Shown: positions 51,175 to 62,625 of the stretch, in pieces
How the letters are laid out: each line of letters begins with the position of its first letter
Numbering within the stretch: the stretch's first letter is position 1
NCBI GenBank assembly: GCA_011947345.1
Contig: JAAVTG010000214.1
Location: 1 to 64,000 of the forward strand
Origin: Phytophthora quininea
Taxonomy: Eukaryota > Oomycota > Peronosporomycetes > Peronosporales > Peronosporaceae
DNA length: 64,000 nt
Reading direction: 5' to 3'
Made by a program: the position numbers and the translations under genes
Notes under the pieces: model-generated
The model's input: only the letters and a program-made list of their open reading frames with translations
Told to the model about the DNA's origin: nothing
The model's database searches: none

Positions 51175-52204
51175 GGGCCTGTTCTGCAAATCAGCCTTAC
51201 CAACTAGTCTGAAGATGAAATAATCCCAAGCAGAAGCGTTTGGCTGATTGATCGATCAGCTATTCTGGCGGCAGAGCACGCCTAGCGGAGATCAGCAGTC
51301 ATCTAAAACGCACTGTCAGATGTGGTAGAGCTTACAATATAAAAACAATGCAGTATTATTCAAGTATGAAGTTGGGCTGACCTTCTCTACGAAGTCGCCA
51401 AGGAATTTGCCATGGTGGTGCCTCGACAAACGAAATCGACATTTTGCTGCCGCAGAAGCGCATGCTGGACGGCGGTCGCGAGCTCTGGGGCCCCAAGAAC
51501 CAAAAGTCAGCATGGCCCCTTCATCTTCGTTCGAAATAACTAGTTGCGACGGTCACTTTCGTCAGATTCGCTATTGGGAAAACCTTTAGCGTCATCTGCT
51601 TCGGACGGCGAGCTTTCTGCTTGTTCGGTGTCGTCATCGAAGAACTCTCGAACCATGTAAGACTGACCCTCATCATCCAATTTGCAAAACATCGTGGCAA
51701 TTTCTGTCCTGGTGGCTAGCATACGACAGCACTAAACCCGGTCAGGGGTGTCGAGCGACCTGGCTCATGAACTCCCTGCTTGCGGAGCAGCGGAATCCCA
51801 GCCTAACCCACTGTTTGTCTTTAGAAGGATGAAAGTCTTGCACTTCCTTTTCAGCTCTGTGAGCTTATTTTGGAGCTGCTTTTTGGTGATAGTTCTGGGC
51901 TGGTTTCTGTTGAAAATGCTTGTGGCGAGATTACTTGATGCTACTGGCTGAACGCCACGGAGAGGTAGTTATCTAGTTCTGGCAATCCCCGAGGAATAAA
52001 TGTGCTTAAAAGGTGTCGACCGACAATCAGTCTGATGGATCAGCTATCAGCCCGAATTCGTGCTGAAAAAATAATCTCAACGAGAGCAATTTTCAGCAGT
52101 TTGATGTACGCAGAACACAACAGATTATTGATCGATCAGCTAAAGCTTTAATATCATCTGAAAGAAGCCCGATCAGCCATAATACGTGTCTGAAGAACAG
52201 GCCC
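51175..52204. mobile_element. MITE with 11-bp terminal inverted repeats
   Basis: Starts GGGCCTGTTCT and ends AGAACAGGCCC, with 3-bp duplication CAA on both sides (51,172-51,174; 52,205-52,207). The right inverted repeat of the Tc1 element gives the uninterrupted site, proving the insertion. Near both ends TGATCGATCAGCT occurs (51,251 and 52,127). A 60-codon minus-strand ORF from the ATG at 51,722 is Asp/Glu/Ser-rich and could be captured sequence; no transposase is seen. The 3-bp duplication and GGGCCTGTT ends suggest a PIF/Harbinger-like origin. Confidence 0.85.
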
Positions 52205-52329
52205 CAAATTTCAGTCAAACGTATGCACATCATTGTGCCATTCATTAGCTTGAGAAGTTCTCCACCATTAGTAGCATGGACAGGTGCAAGCTCTTAAGCT
52301 GCGCTCTTGTTGTCATTTCACAACCAGAT

Positions 52330-53276
52330 GAGGTGAGGATCAATGATGACCAAGGCAGACCGTGGGTGGATTTAAGGACTCATCGAAAGTAGCATTAGTA
52401 TCCGAGTTATTGCGAAACATAGTCAAGCGCTCGCGTGATTGTGTGCAGAGAGCGCTAAAAGGGAAGTGTATTCGTCGCCAAAAGGCAGAAAGCCGACGTT
52501 TAGGGAACACCTGTTCCGCCACGTTGTCAGGAAAGCTGTCGCTGAAAACTACAGCTTGATTGCTTGATCTCGTGTGCTCGACACGAATCCTTTGACGTCT
52601 CTGGACTGGCATCGACTTGCTGAAAGTTCAACGATAGACAACACTCTTCCCTGACAAACCAGCACAAGATGACACGGATCGACCAGCCTAAACGCATGAT
52701 TTCTCAGCCGGACGTGTGGCCTCGTATTGTGTTCTCTAATGAGGAAAAGTTCAACCTCGACGGGCCGGATGGGCTCCTCCATTACTGACGTGACGTGAGG
52801 CGACCTAAAAACAAACGGTGCGTCGTCAGAATGGTGGCGGCTCTGTCATGGTGTGGAGGAATTTTAGTATTTCGGGAAAGTCGAAGCTAGCGGAGCATTA
52901 TGTCTACACAGTGTCGGAGTTCATGCTCCTGTTTGGTCACATTCATCATGGCATCGACTACATCTACCACCAGGATACCGCATCCATTCACCGCTGAAGC
53001 TCACGGCTGAGTTCTTCAAGGTGGAGAGCATATGCGTTTTAGATTGGCCACCTCATTCGCCTGACCTGACCTGAATCCAATCGAAATTGTCTGGGCCATG
53101 ATGTGCTCAGATTATCTACTACAACGGACGGCAGTACGACAGCGTAGCAGATTTGACAAGTGCAATTAAACTGCTTGGGACGCTGTTGACGCCGCATATC
53201 TGACGAAGCTGTAGAGTTGATGCCTGGCCGCTGTACTAAAGTTATCTCAATACTGAGCAGCAAGATTCAATAAACA
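52330..53276 (+). pseudogene. Tc1/mariner transposase relic
   Basis: Readable pieces in several frames: a helix-turn-helix-like part near 52,380-52,480 (LVSELLRNIVKRSRDCVQ), RIVFSNEEKFNLDGPDG near 52,730 (DDE/D domain with one catalytic Asp-type segment), a GGS-MVW-like segment near 52,835 and DLNPIEIVWAMM near 53,070 (the PDLNPIE-W motif typical of Tc1). Stops and frame changes throughout show it is dead. Confidence 0.8.
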
Positions 53277-53282
53277 GGTAAC

Positions 53283-53418
53283 GGCACAATGATGTGCATA
53301 CGTTTGACTTAAATTTGTTTTCATCACGCCGGCCGAATATTTTGTCCAGCACCGACGCTTGATTTTTGTACTGGAGCCTGTCGTCATAGTGCGAATTCCG
53401 CATTTTTTCGATCATAAG
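53283..53418 (-). repeat. Right terminal inverted repeat of the Tc1 element
   Basis: 136 bp, reverse-complementary to 51,070-51,174 plus 52,208-52,239 with scattered differences. It preserves the empty MITE site (GATGAAAACAAATTT on the minus strand). Confidence 0.9.
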
Positions 53419-53548
53419 TATTGCGAGTTCTACTCGAAGTTTCCTTGCGCGGTTGGTTGAATCGCCCGAGCCCAATCGCTCGAGCAATCGCCCAGATCCT
53501 GAATTAGAATGAAATATGATGGAAGGTGGGTGGACGTAGTCTAGTCTT
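53419..53548. other. Spacer between Tc1 element and copia dimer 2
   Basis: 130 bp with a degenerate repeat of TCG-CCGAGC/CGCTCGAGC near 53,460. It ends with the target duplication GTCTT (53,544-53,548), which recurs at 62,968-62,972. Confidence 0.5.
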
Positions 53549-53600
53549 TGTTGTCAAGAGTGATGTGACGACGCCTCGCCAAGCGACCGTGTGACGTGGA
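53549..53600 (+). repeat. 52-bp partial duplication of the copia LTR 5' end
   Basis: The first 52 bp of the LTR (TGTTGTCAAGAG to GTGACGTGGA) occur twice in tandem, here and at 53,601-53,652. The GTCTT duplication lies outside the extra copy, so the extra copy is inside the insertion. Confidence 0.95.
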
Positions 53601-53988
53601 TGTTGTCAAGAGTGATGTGACGACGCCTCGCCAAGCGACCGTGTGACGTGGACGCGTCATCAGTGAGGTCGGCGTGACCTTCACTGTGTGGTACCGCAAT
53701 CATTCCTGTGATTATGGACGGTGTTTACGTCACAGTGATTACGCCATGATTGTGGGTACAGGATTGTGGGTACCTATTGTGGGTGCAAGATTGTAGGTAC
53801 AGGATGGGCATCGATGTGGCGTTCTCTGATTGGGTAAGGTAACTGTGTATCCAGTAGAGAATCCAGTAGGGTGTATCCAGTAAAGGATACCCAGTAGCAG
53901 GCTTAGAGGTAGCACGCGGTTGCGAACTAAGGACCTGAATCGAATCACTTTGCATTTTGCCAACTACTGCTCAAGTGCTCTTCCTTTT
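53601..53988 (+). repeat. Copia LTR 4 (outer, dimer 2)
   Basis: 388 bp. Variants (given on the strand of LTR 1): C, A (53,815), A (53,715). Confidence 0.95.
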
Positions 53989-54004
53989 GGTTATGAGCCC
54001 AAGC
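53989..54004 (+). promoter_or_regulatory. Copia primer binding site, copy C
   Basis: GGTTATGAGCCCAAGC directly after the LTR, complementary to the initiator-Met tRNA anticodon arm; the gag ATG (53,993) lies inside it. Confidence 0.75.
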
Positions 54005-57000
54005 CCCGTCTTCCCTGACCAAGACCCCGACTACGCCTTCGCCATGGACGCCGCCCCGACCGCGACCGCCCGCATCAACAAGTTCGACGGAACCAACTTC
54101 CACACATGGAAGTTCAAGATGCAGATGGTGCTCGAGGAGCGCGAACTGTGGGAAGTGACGAGTGGGGAAGTGAAGCTCGAGCAGTGCCAGACCGCGGCGG
54201 ATCAAGCGATGTTTCGCAAGAAGTCGCGCAAGGCGCTGGCGATCGTCTGTCTCGCGATGGAGGACTCGCAGCTGCCGCTGGTGCGGTCGGCGAAGGACGC
54301 GCATGATGCATGGTCAAGACTGGAAGGACACTTCGAGAAGAAGAGCCTGGCGAACAAGCTCTTTCTTCGTCGACGGTTCTTCACTACGACGATGGACGAA
54401 GGTGATGATGTGCTGGAGCACATCAACAAGCTCAAGACGCTGGCGGAGCAGCTCGACGCGGTCGGCGCTGCAGTCAGCGAGGACGACTTGGTGATCACGC
54501 TTCTTGCCAGTCTGAGCGAGTCGTACCAGTTCCTCATCACGGCGTTGGAATCGCGTTCCGACACGCTGACGTGGGAGCTCGTGACGTCTCGGCTCCTACA
54601 CGAGGACATGAAGCGCAAGGAACAAGGTGGCGGTGCTGACGGAACCGCGCACGCTCAAGGTCAAGCGTTCATGACAAGCGACAACGGGAAGCGCAAGGGA
54701 CGGCAGGCGCAAGCGCAGAGGACGAGCGCCTGTCATTACTGCGGCGAGCATGGACATTGGATCGCCAAGTGTCCGGTGCGGATCCGCGAGAACGGGGAGC
54801 GGCAGAGGCCGCAACGAGCGAACGTCGCGCAGTGTGAAGACGACTCTGGCGACTTCCTCTTCTCGGTTGGTGGCGACGCGGGTGCCTCCAAGCCGAGTGG
54901 CATGTGGCTGGTCGACTCGGGTGCGACGCAGCACATGACGTACTCGAAGGAGTACATGAAGAACTACAAGAAGATCTCTCCGGTGGACGTGCATCTGGCG
55001 GACGACGGTGTGGTGCAGGCAGTGGGAAACGGCGACATCGTGATGTCGATGAAGACTCCGCGCGGCATGAAGAAGGGTGTGCTCACGGGTGTGTGGCACA
55101 TCCCGAAGCTATCGCGCAACCTGTTCTCAGTCGGCCGCTTCACCAAGGACGTTGGCCCAGTGACCTTCGAGAGCGACGGGTGCTTCGCGGAAACGAAGGG
55201 TGTCAAGTGGAAGCTCGGCGCTCGTGAGGGAAAGGGACTGTTCAAACTCTGCATGACACCGAGGACGCCTGCTGACGAGGCCAATGCGGCAAGCTCGAAG
55301 GATCGCCAAGGGGACACCACGTCGTACCTCTGGCACCTTCGACTTGGTCACATCGGCCATGGCGGTCTCGACGCCATCGTGAAGAAGGGCTACGGCACTG
55401 GCATCCCCATGACGTCGGTGAAGCAGTGGGAGGTGTGCGACGGATGCGCACTCGGCAAGCAAACGCGAGTGAGCTTCATGAAGTCGTCGCCGAACCGTGC
55501 GAAGCAAGTGCTGGAAGTGGTCCACAGCGATGTGTGCGGTCCGATGCAGACGGCGACGTTCGGAGGCAAGCGCTACTTCGTCACGTTCATCGATGACAAG
55601 TCGCACTTCTGTGTGGTGTACCTGCTTCGGAACAAGTCGGAGGTGGCTGCCAAGTTCGCTGCGTTCGTCGCGTTGGCTGAGACGCAGACCGGCAAGCGAG
55701 TGAAGACGCTCCGGAGTGACAACGGCGGCGAGTACACTTCGGGTACGATGGCCAAGTTGTGTGCGGATCGCGGCATCGAGCAGAAGTTCACGCCGCCGTA
55801 CACGCCTCAGCTGAACGGAGTGGCGGAGCGGATGAACCGGACGCTGGTGGAGTGTGCGCGTTGCATGCTGGAACACGCCGGGTTGTCGAAGGAATACTGG
55901 GGAGAAGCGGTGATGACGGCCACGTTCCTCCGCAACCGGTGTCCGACGCGCGCCATCAGCCACGACAAGTCGCCGCACCACGTTTGGACCGGCAAGAAGC
56001 CTTTGCTGGCGAACCTCAAGGTGTTCGGGTGCCACGCGTACGTGCACGTGCCGAAGGAGAAGCGATCGAAGTTCGACGCTCGGTCGGTGCGCTGTCGTTT
56101 CCTCGGGTACTCGGAGCACGAGAAGGCGTATCGGTTCGAGGAGATCGAGAGTGGTCGCGTGTTGGTGAGCCGCGACGCGCAGTTCATGGAAGACGTCTTC
56201 GACGGTGGGAGACGCGACTACGCTTCGAAGGAGATGGTGGTGGGTCTTCCGACAGATGATGACGAAGACACCACGGATGAGGGCTCGGTCCGGATCGGAT
56301 GAGAACGAAGAAGAAGCTGCGCGGAATCAAGACTTTGAGCCCGGCAGCAAGCGACACCCGCGCACACAGTCGCTCGAGGAAGCAGTGGAGATCCCGAGCG
56401 CCAAGCGGTATGCGGTGCCGCGTCGACAGCAGCCGCTGGACGAGATGTCTGCCGCAGCTCAAGCGAAGGAAGACTTCGAGGCTGCGTACGTCGTGGATTC
56501 AGTGGGAGAGATGCCGACGACGTTCAAGTCGGCGATGGAATCCAGCGACGCAGACAAGTGGAAGGAAGCGTGCGACTCGGAGGTGGAGTCGCTCCGCAAG
56601 AACGAGACGTGGATCCTGGTGCCATTGCCGAAGGGACGCAAGGCGATCGGCTGCAGATGGGTGTTCCGCGTGAAGGAGAACCAGTCTGGAGAGATCGAGC
56701 GGTTCAAGGCGCGACTGGTGGCGAAGGGATTCTCGCAGAAGTACGGCATCGACTACGACGAGACGTTCGCGCCGGTGGCCAAGTTCACGTCGATCCGTGT
56801 GCTGCTCAGTCTGGCGGCCAAGTACAAGCTCACGGTGCATCAGATGGATGTGAAGACCGCGTTCCTCAACGGCTTGCTGGACGAGGACATCTACATGGCG
56901 CAGCCGGACGGATACGTGGACGGAGATCGACCCGACTACGTGTGCAGGCTCAAGCGTTCGCTGTACGGCCTGAAGCAGTCGCCGCGGATGTGGAACAAGA

Positions 57001-58136
57001 CGATCGACGAGTTCATGCTGAAGCTCGGGTTCAAGAAGTGCGAGTCCGACCACTGCATCTACCTGAAGCGGGACGGTCACGACATGATGTTCGTGGCGCT
57101 GTACGTGGACGATCTGGTCCTCGCGAGCAGCAGCGACTGGATGCTGAAGGACACGAAGCAGGCGCTGAGTGACCGCTTCGAGATGACTGACATGGGCCAG
57201 CTCAAGTACTTCCTCGGTATGGAGATCGAGCAAGATGTGGCGACTGGGAAGGTGTCAGTGCGGCAGACCAAGTTCGCGAAGGACATCCTCGAGAAGTTCA
57301 AGATGGATGAGAGCAACCCTGTGAAGACGCCGCAGGATCCGGGTCTGAAGCTGACCAAGGCCATGTGCGAAGGAGGTTGCAAGCACGGCGAGACCATGGC
57401 GAATGTTCCGTACCGGAACGCCGTGGGCTGCCTCATGTACCTCATGGTTGGTACTCGTCCGGACCTCGCAGCGGCAGTGGGAGTGCTGAGCCAGTTCGCA
57501 GCGGACCCCTGTCCGACACACTGGCAGGCGCTCAAGAGGGTCTTCCGCTACATCCGAGGCACGAAGACGCACGGCCTCGTGTTTCAAGCGAGCAGCGGTG
57601 ACGGACTGCAAGGCTACTCGGATGCAGACTGGGCCGGTGACATCGAGTCTCGACGGAGTACGAGCGGCTACGCGTTCATGATGAACGGCGGATGCATCAG
57701 CTGGCGGAGCAAGAAGCAGCGCACGGTGGCGCTCTCGTCGACGGAGGCCGAGTACATGGCGCTGTCGGAGGCAACGCAGGAGGCGGTGTGGCTCAAGGTG
57801 TTTCTGTGCGAGCTGGGCGAGATGGCAAGCGATGAAGCGGTGAAGATCTACGAGGACAACCAAGGCTCCATCGCGTTGGCCAAGAACCCCGAGTTCCACA
57901 AGCGCACCAAGCACATCGACATCCGCTACCACTTTGTGCGCGAGAAGGTCGAGGACGGTCAAGTGGTGTTGCAGTATGTTTCGACACTCGACATGCTGGC
58001 GGACATCATGACGAAGCCAATCGCGGCGCCGCAGTTCGACGCGCTCAGGACCAAGTTGGGCATCGTGGTCGCTGACGAGTCGAGTGGGAGTGTTGTCAAG
58101 AGTGATGTGACGACGCCTCGCCAAGCGACCGTGTGA
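53993..58136 (+). pseudogene. Copia gag-pol polyprotein, copy C
   Basis: Gag to integrase are open from 53,993 to 56,302. RT and RNase H continue in another frame to the stop at 58,136, inside LTR 5. The break is a run of three G at 56,281-56,283, one G shorter than in copies A and B; two G would keep the frame. All domain motifs listed for copy A are present, including YVDD. Private changes include Asn in AVGNGDIV. The purine-rich GAGTGGGAG at 58,082-58,090 directly precedes LTR 5 and is the likely polypurine tract. Confidence 0.93.
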
Positions 58137-58478
58137 CGTGGACGCGTCATCAGTGAGGTCGGCGTGACCTTCACTGTGTGGTACCGCAATCATTCCTGTG
58201 ATTACGGACGGTGTTTACGTCACAGTGATTACGCCATGATTGTGGGTACAGGATTGTGGGTACCTATTGTGGGTGCAAGATTGTAGGTACAGGATGGGCA
58301 TCGACGTGGCGTTCTCTGATTGGGTAAGGTAACTGTGTATCCAGTAGAGAATCCAGTAGGGTGTATCCAGTAAAGGATACCCAGTAGCAGGCTTAGAGGT
58401 AGCACGCGGTTGCGAACTAAGGACCTGAATCGAATCACTTTGCATTTTGCCAACTACTGCTCAAGTGCTCTTCCTTTT
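58091..58478 (+). repeat. Copia LTR 5 (middle, dimer 2)
   Basis: 388 bp. Variants C, G (58,305), G (58,205), identical at these sites to middle LTR 2 of dimer 1. Confidence 0.95.
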
Positions 58479-58494
58479 GGTTATGAGCCCAAGC
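58479..58494 (+). promoter_or_regulatory. Copia primer binding site, copy D
   Basis: Same initiator-Met half-tRNA complement, overlapping the gag ATG at 58,483. Confidence 0.75.
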
Positions 58495-61400
58495 CCCGTC
58501 TTCCCTGACCAAGACCCCGACTACGCCTTCGCCATGGACGCCGCCCCGACCGCGACCGCCCGCATCAACAAGTTCGACGGAACCAACTTCCACACATGGA
58601 AGTTCAAGATGCAGATGGTGCTCGAGGAGCGCGAACTGTGGGAAGTGACGAGTGGGGAAGTGAAGCTCGAGCAGTGCCAGACCGCGGCGGATCAAGCGAT
58701 GTTTCGCAAGAAGTCGCGCAAGGCGCTGGCGATCGTCTGTCTCGCGATGGAGGACTCGCAGCTGCCGCTGGTGCGGTCGGCGAAGGACGCGCATGATGCA
58801 TGGTCAAGACTGGAAGGACACTTCGAGAAGAAGAGCCTGGCGAACAAGCTCTTTCTTCGTCGACGGTTCTTCACTACGACGATGGACGAAGGTGATGATG
58901 TGCTGGAGCACATCAACAAGCTCAAGACGCTGGCGGAGCAGCTCGACGCGGTCGGCGCTGCAGTCAGCGAGGACGACTTGGTGATCACGCTTCTTGCCAG
59001 TCTGAGCGAGTCGTACCAGTTCCTCATCACGGCGTTGGAATCGCGTTCCGACACGCTGACGTGGGAGCTCGTGACGTCTCGGCTCCTACACGAGGACATG
59101 AAGCGCAAGGAACAAGGTGGCGGTGCTGACGGAACCGCGCACGCTCAAGGTCAAGCGTTCATGACAAGCGACAACGGGAAGCGCAAGGACGGCAGGCGCA
59201 AGCGCAGAGGACGAGCGCCTGTCATTACTGCGGCGAGCATGGACATTGGATCGCCAAGTGTCCGGTGCGGATCCGCGAGAACGGGGAGCGGCAGAGGCCG
59301 CAACGAGCGAACGTCGCGCAGTGTGAAGACGACTCTGGCGACTTCCTCTTCTCGGTTGGTGGCGACGCGGGTGCCTCCAAGCCGAGTGGCATGTGGCTGG
59401 TCGACTCGGGTGCGACGCAGCACATGACGTACTCGAAGGAGTACATGAAGAACTACAAGAAGATCTCTCCGGTGGACGTGCATCTGGCGGACGACGGTGT
59501 GGTGCAGGCAGTGGGAAGCGGCGACATCGTGATGTCGATGAAGACTCCGCGCGGCATGAAGAAGGGTGTGCTCACGGGTGTGTGGCACATCCCGAAGCTA
59601 TCGCGCAACCTGTTCTCAGTCGGCCGCTTCACCAAGGACGTTGGGCCAGTGACCTTCGAGAGCGACGGGTGCTTCGCGGAAACGAAGGGTGTCAAGTGGA
59701 AGCTCGGCGCTCGTGAGGGAAAGGGACTGTTCAAACTCTGCATGACACCGAGGACGCCTGCTGACGAGGCCAATGCGGCAAGCTCGAAGGATCGCCAAGG
59801 GGACACCACGTCGTACCTCTGGCACCTTCGACTTGGTCACATCGGCCATGGCGGTCTCGACGCCATCGTGAAGAAGGGCTACGGCACTGGCATCCCCATG
59901 ACGTCGGTGAAGCAGTGGGAGGTGTGCGACGGATGCGCACTCGGCAAGCAAACGCGAGTGAGCTTCATGAAGTCGTCGCCGAACCGTGCGAAGCAAGTGC
60001 TGGAAGTGGTCCACAGCGATGTGTGCGGTCCGATGCAGACGGCGACGTTCGGAGGCAAGCGCTACTTCGTCACGTTCATCGATGACAAGTCGCACTTCTG
60101 TGTGGTGTACCTGCTTCGGAACAAGTCGGAGGTGGCTGCCAAGTTCGCTGCGTTCGTCGCGTTGGCTGAGACGCAGACCGGCAAGCGAGTGAAGACGCTC
60201 CGGAGTGACAACGGCGGCGAGTACACTTCGGGTACGATGGCCAAGTTGTGTGCGGATCGCGGCATCGAGCAGAAGTTCACGCCGCCGTACACGCCTCAGC
60301 TGAACGGAGTGGCGGAGCGGATGAACCGGACGCTGGTGGAGTGTGCGCGTTGCATGCTGGAACACGCCGGGTTGTCGAAGGAATACTGGGGAGAAGCGGT
60401 GATGACGGCCACGTTCCTCCGCAACCGGTGTCCGACGCGCGCCATCAGCCACGACAAGTCGCCGCACCACGTTTGGACCGGCAAGAAGCCTTTGCTGGCG
60501 AACCTCAAGGTGTTCGGGTGCCACGCGTACGTGCACGTGCCGAAGGAGAAGCGATCGAAGTTCGACGCTCGGTCGGTGCGCTGTCGTTTCCTCGGGTACT
60601 CGGAGCACGAGAAGGCGTATCGGTTCGAGGAGATCGAGAGTGGTCGCGTGTTGGTGAGCCGCGACGCGCAGTTCATGGAAGACGTCTTCGACGGTGGGAG
60701 ACGCGACTACGCTTCGAAGGAGATGGTGGTGGGTCTTCCGACAGATGATGACGAAGACACCACGGATGAGGGCTCGGTCCGGATCGGATGAGAACGAAGA
60801 AGAAGCTGCGCGGAATCAAGACTTTGAGCCCGGCAGCAAGCGACACCCGCGCACACAGTCGCTCGAGGAAGCAGTGGAGATCCCGAGCGCCAAGCGGTAT
60901 GCGGTGCCGCGTCGACAGCAGCCGCTGGACGAGATGTCTGCCGCAGCTCAAGCGAAGGAAGACTTCGAGGCTGCGTACGTCGTGGATTCAGTGGGAGAGA
61001 TGCCGACGACGTTCAAGTCGGCGATGGAATCCAGCGACGCAGACAAGTGGAAGGAAGCGTGCGACTCGGAGGTGGAGTCGCTCCGCAAGAACGAGACGTG
61101 GATCCTGGTGCCATTGCCGAAGGGACGCAAGGCGATCGGCTGCAGATGGGTGTTCCGCGTGAAGGAGAACCAGTCTGGAGAGATCGAGCGGTTCAAGGCG
61201 CGACTGGTGGCGAAGGGATTCTCGCAGAAGTACGGCATCGACTACGACGAGACGTTCGCGCCGGTGGCCAAGTTCACGTCGATCCGTGTGCTGCTCAGTC
61301 TGGCGGCCAAGTACAAGCTCACGGTGCATCAGATGGATGTGAAGACCGCGTTCCTCAACGGCTTGCTGGACGAGGACATCTACATGGCGCAGCCGGACGG

Positions 61401-62625
61401 ATACGTGGACGGAGATCGACCCGACTACGTGTGCAGGCTCAAGCGTTCGCTGTACGGCCTGAAGCAGTCGCCGCGGATGTGGAACAAGACGATCGACGAG
61501 TTCATGCTGAAGCTCGGGTTCAAGAAGTGCGAGTCCGACCACTGCATCTACCTGAAGCGGGACGGTCACGACATGATGTTCGTGGCGCTGTACGTGGACG
61601 ATCTGGTCCTCGCGAGCAGCAGCGACTGGATGCTGAAGGACACGAAGCAGGCGCTGAGTGACCGCTTCGAGATGACTGACATGGGCCAGCTCAAGTACTT
61701 CCTCGGTATGGAGATCGAGCAAGATGTGGCGACTGGGAAGGTGTCAGTGCGGCAGACCAAGTTCGCGAAGGACATCCTCGAGAAGTTCAAGATGGATGAG
61801 AGCAACCCTGTGAAGACGCCGCAGGATCCGGGTCTGAAGCTGACCAAGGCCATGTGCGAAGGAGGTTGCAAGCACGGCGAGACCATGGCGAATGTTCCGT
61901 ACCGGAACGCCGTGGGCTGCCTCATGTACCTCATGGTTGGTACTCGTCCGGACCTCGCAGCGGCAGTGGGAGTGCTGAGCCAGTTCGCAGCGGACCCCTG
62001 TCCGACACACTGGCAGGCGCTCAAGAGGGTCTTCCGCTACATCCGAGGCACGAAGACGCACGGCCTCGTGTTTCAAGCGAGCAGCGGTGACGGACTGCAA
62101 GGCTACTCGGATGCAGACTGGGCCGGCGACATCGAGTCTCGACGGAGTACGAGCGGCTACGCGTTCATGATGAACGGCGGATGCATCAGCTGGCGGAGCA
62201 AGAAGCAGCGCACGGTGGCGCTCTCGTCGACGGAGGCCGAGTACATGGCGCTGTCGGAGGCAACGCAGGAGGCGGTGTGGCTCAAGGTGTTTCTGTGCGA
62301 GCTGGGCGAGATGGCAAGCGATGAAGCGGTGAAGATCTACGAGGACAACCAAGGCTCCATCGCGTTGGCCAAGAACCCCGAGTTCCACAAGCGCACCAAG
62401 CACATCGACATCCGCTACCACTTTGTGCGCGAGAAGGTCGAGGACGGTCAAGTGGTGTTGCAGTATGTTTCGACACTCGACATGCTGGCGGACATCATGA
62501 CGAAGCCAATCGCGGCGCCGCAGTTCGACGCGCTCAGGACCAAGTTGGGCATCGTGGTCGCTGACGAGTCGAGTGGGAGTGTTGTCAAGAGTGATGTGAC
62601 GACGCCTCGCCAAGCGACCGTGTGA
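58483..62625 (+). pseudogene. Copia gag-pol polyprotein, copy D
   Basis: As copy C, with three G at 60,770-60,772. In addition one G is lost at about 59,187 (GCGCAAGGAC where copy C has GCGCAAGGGAC), shifting the frame just before the gag zinc knuckle. The knuckle, protease and integrase are then open from about 59,220 to 60,791 and RT-RNase H to 62,625. It is therefore the most damaged of the four copies, though all domain motifs are still readable. Confidence 0.93.

Larger units (their letters stand above)
51070..53418 (+). mobile_element. Tc1/mariner element, interrupted by a MITE
   Basis: Both ends carry an inverted repeat of about 136 bp beginning CTT-C/A-TGATCGAAAAA, flanked by TA (51,068-51,069 and 53,419-53,420), the mariner target. 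Without the 1,030-bp MITE and its duplication the element would be about 1.3 kb, the usual Tc1 size. It contains a decayed transposase at 52,330-53,276. Confidence 0.85.
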
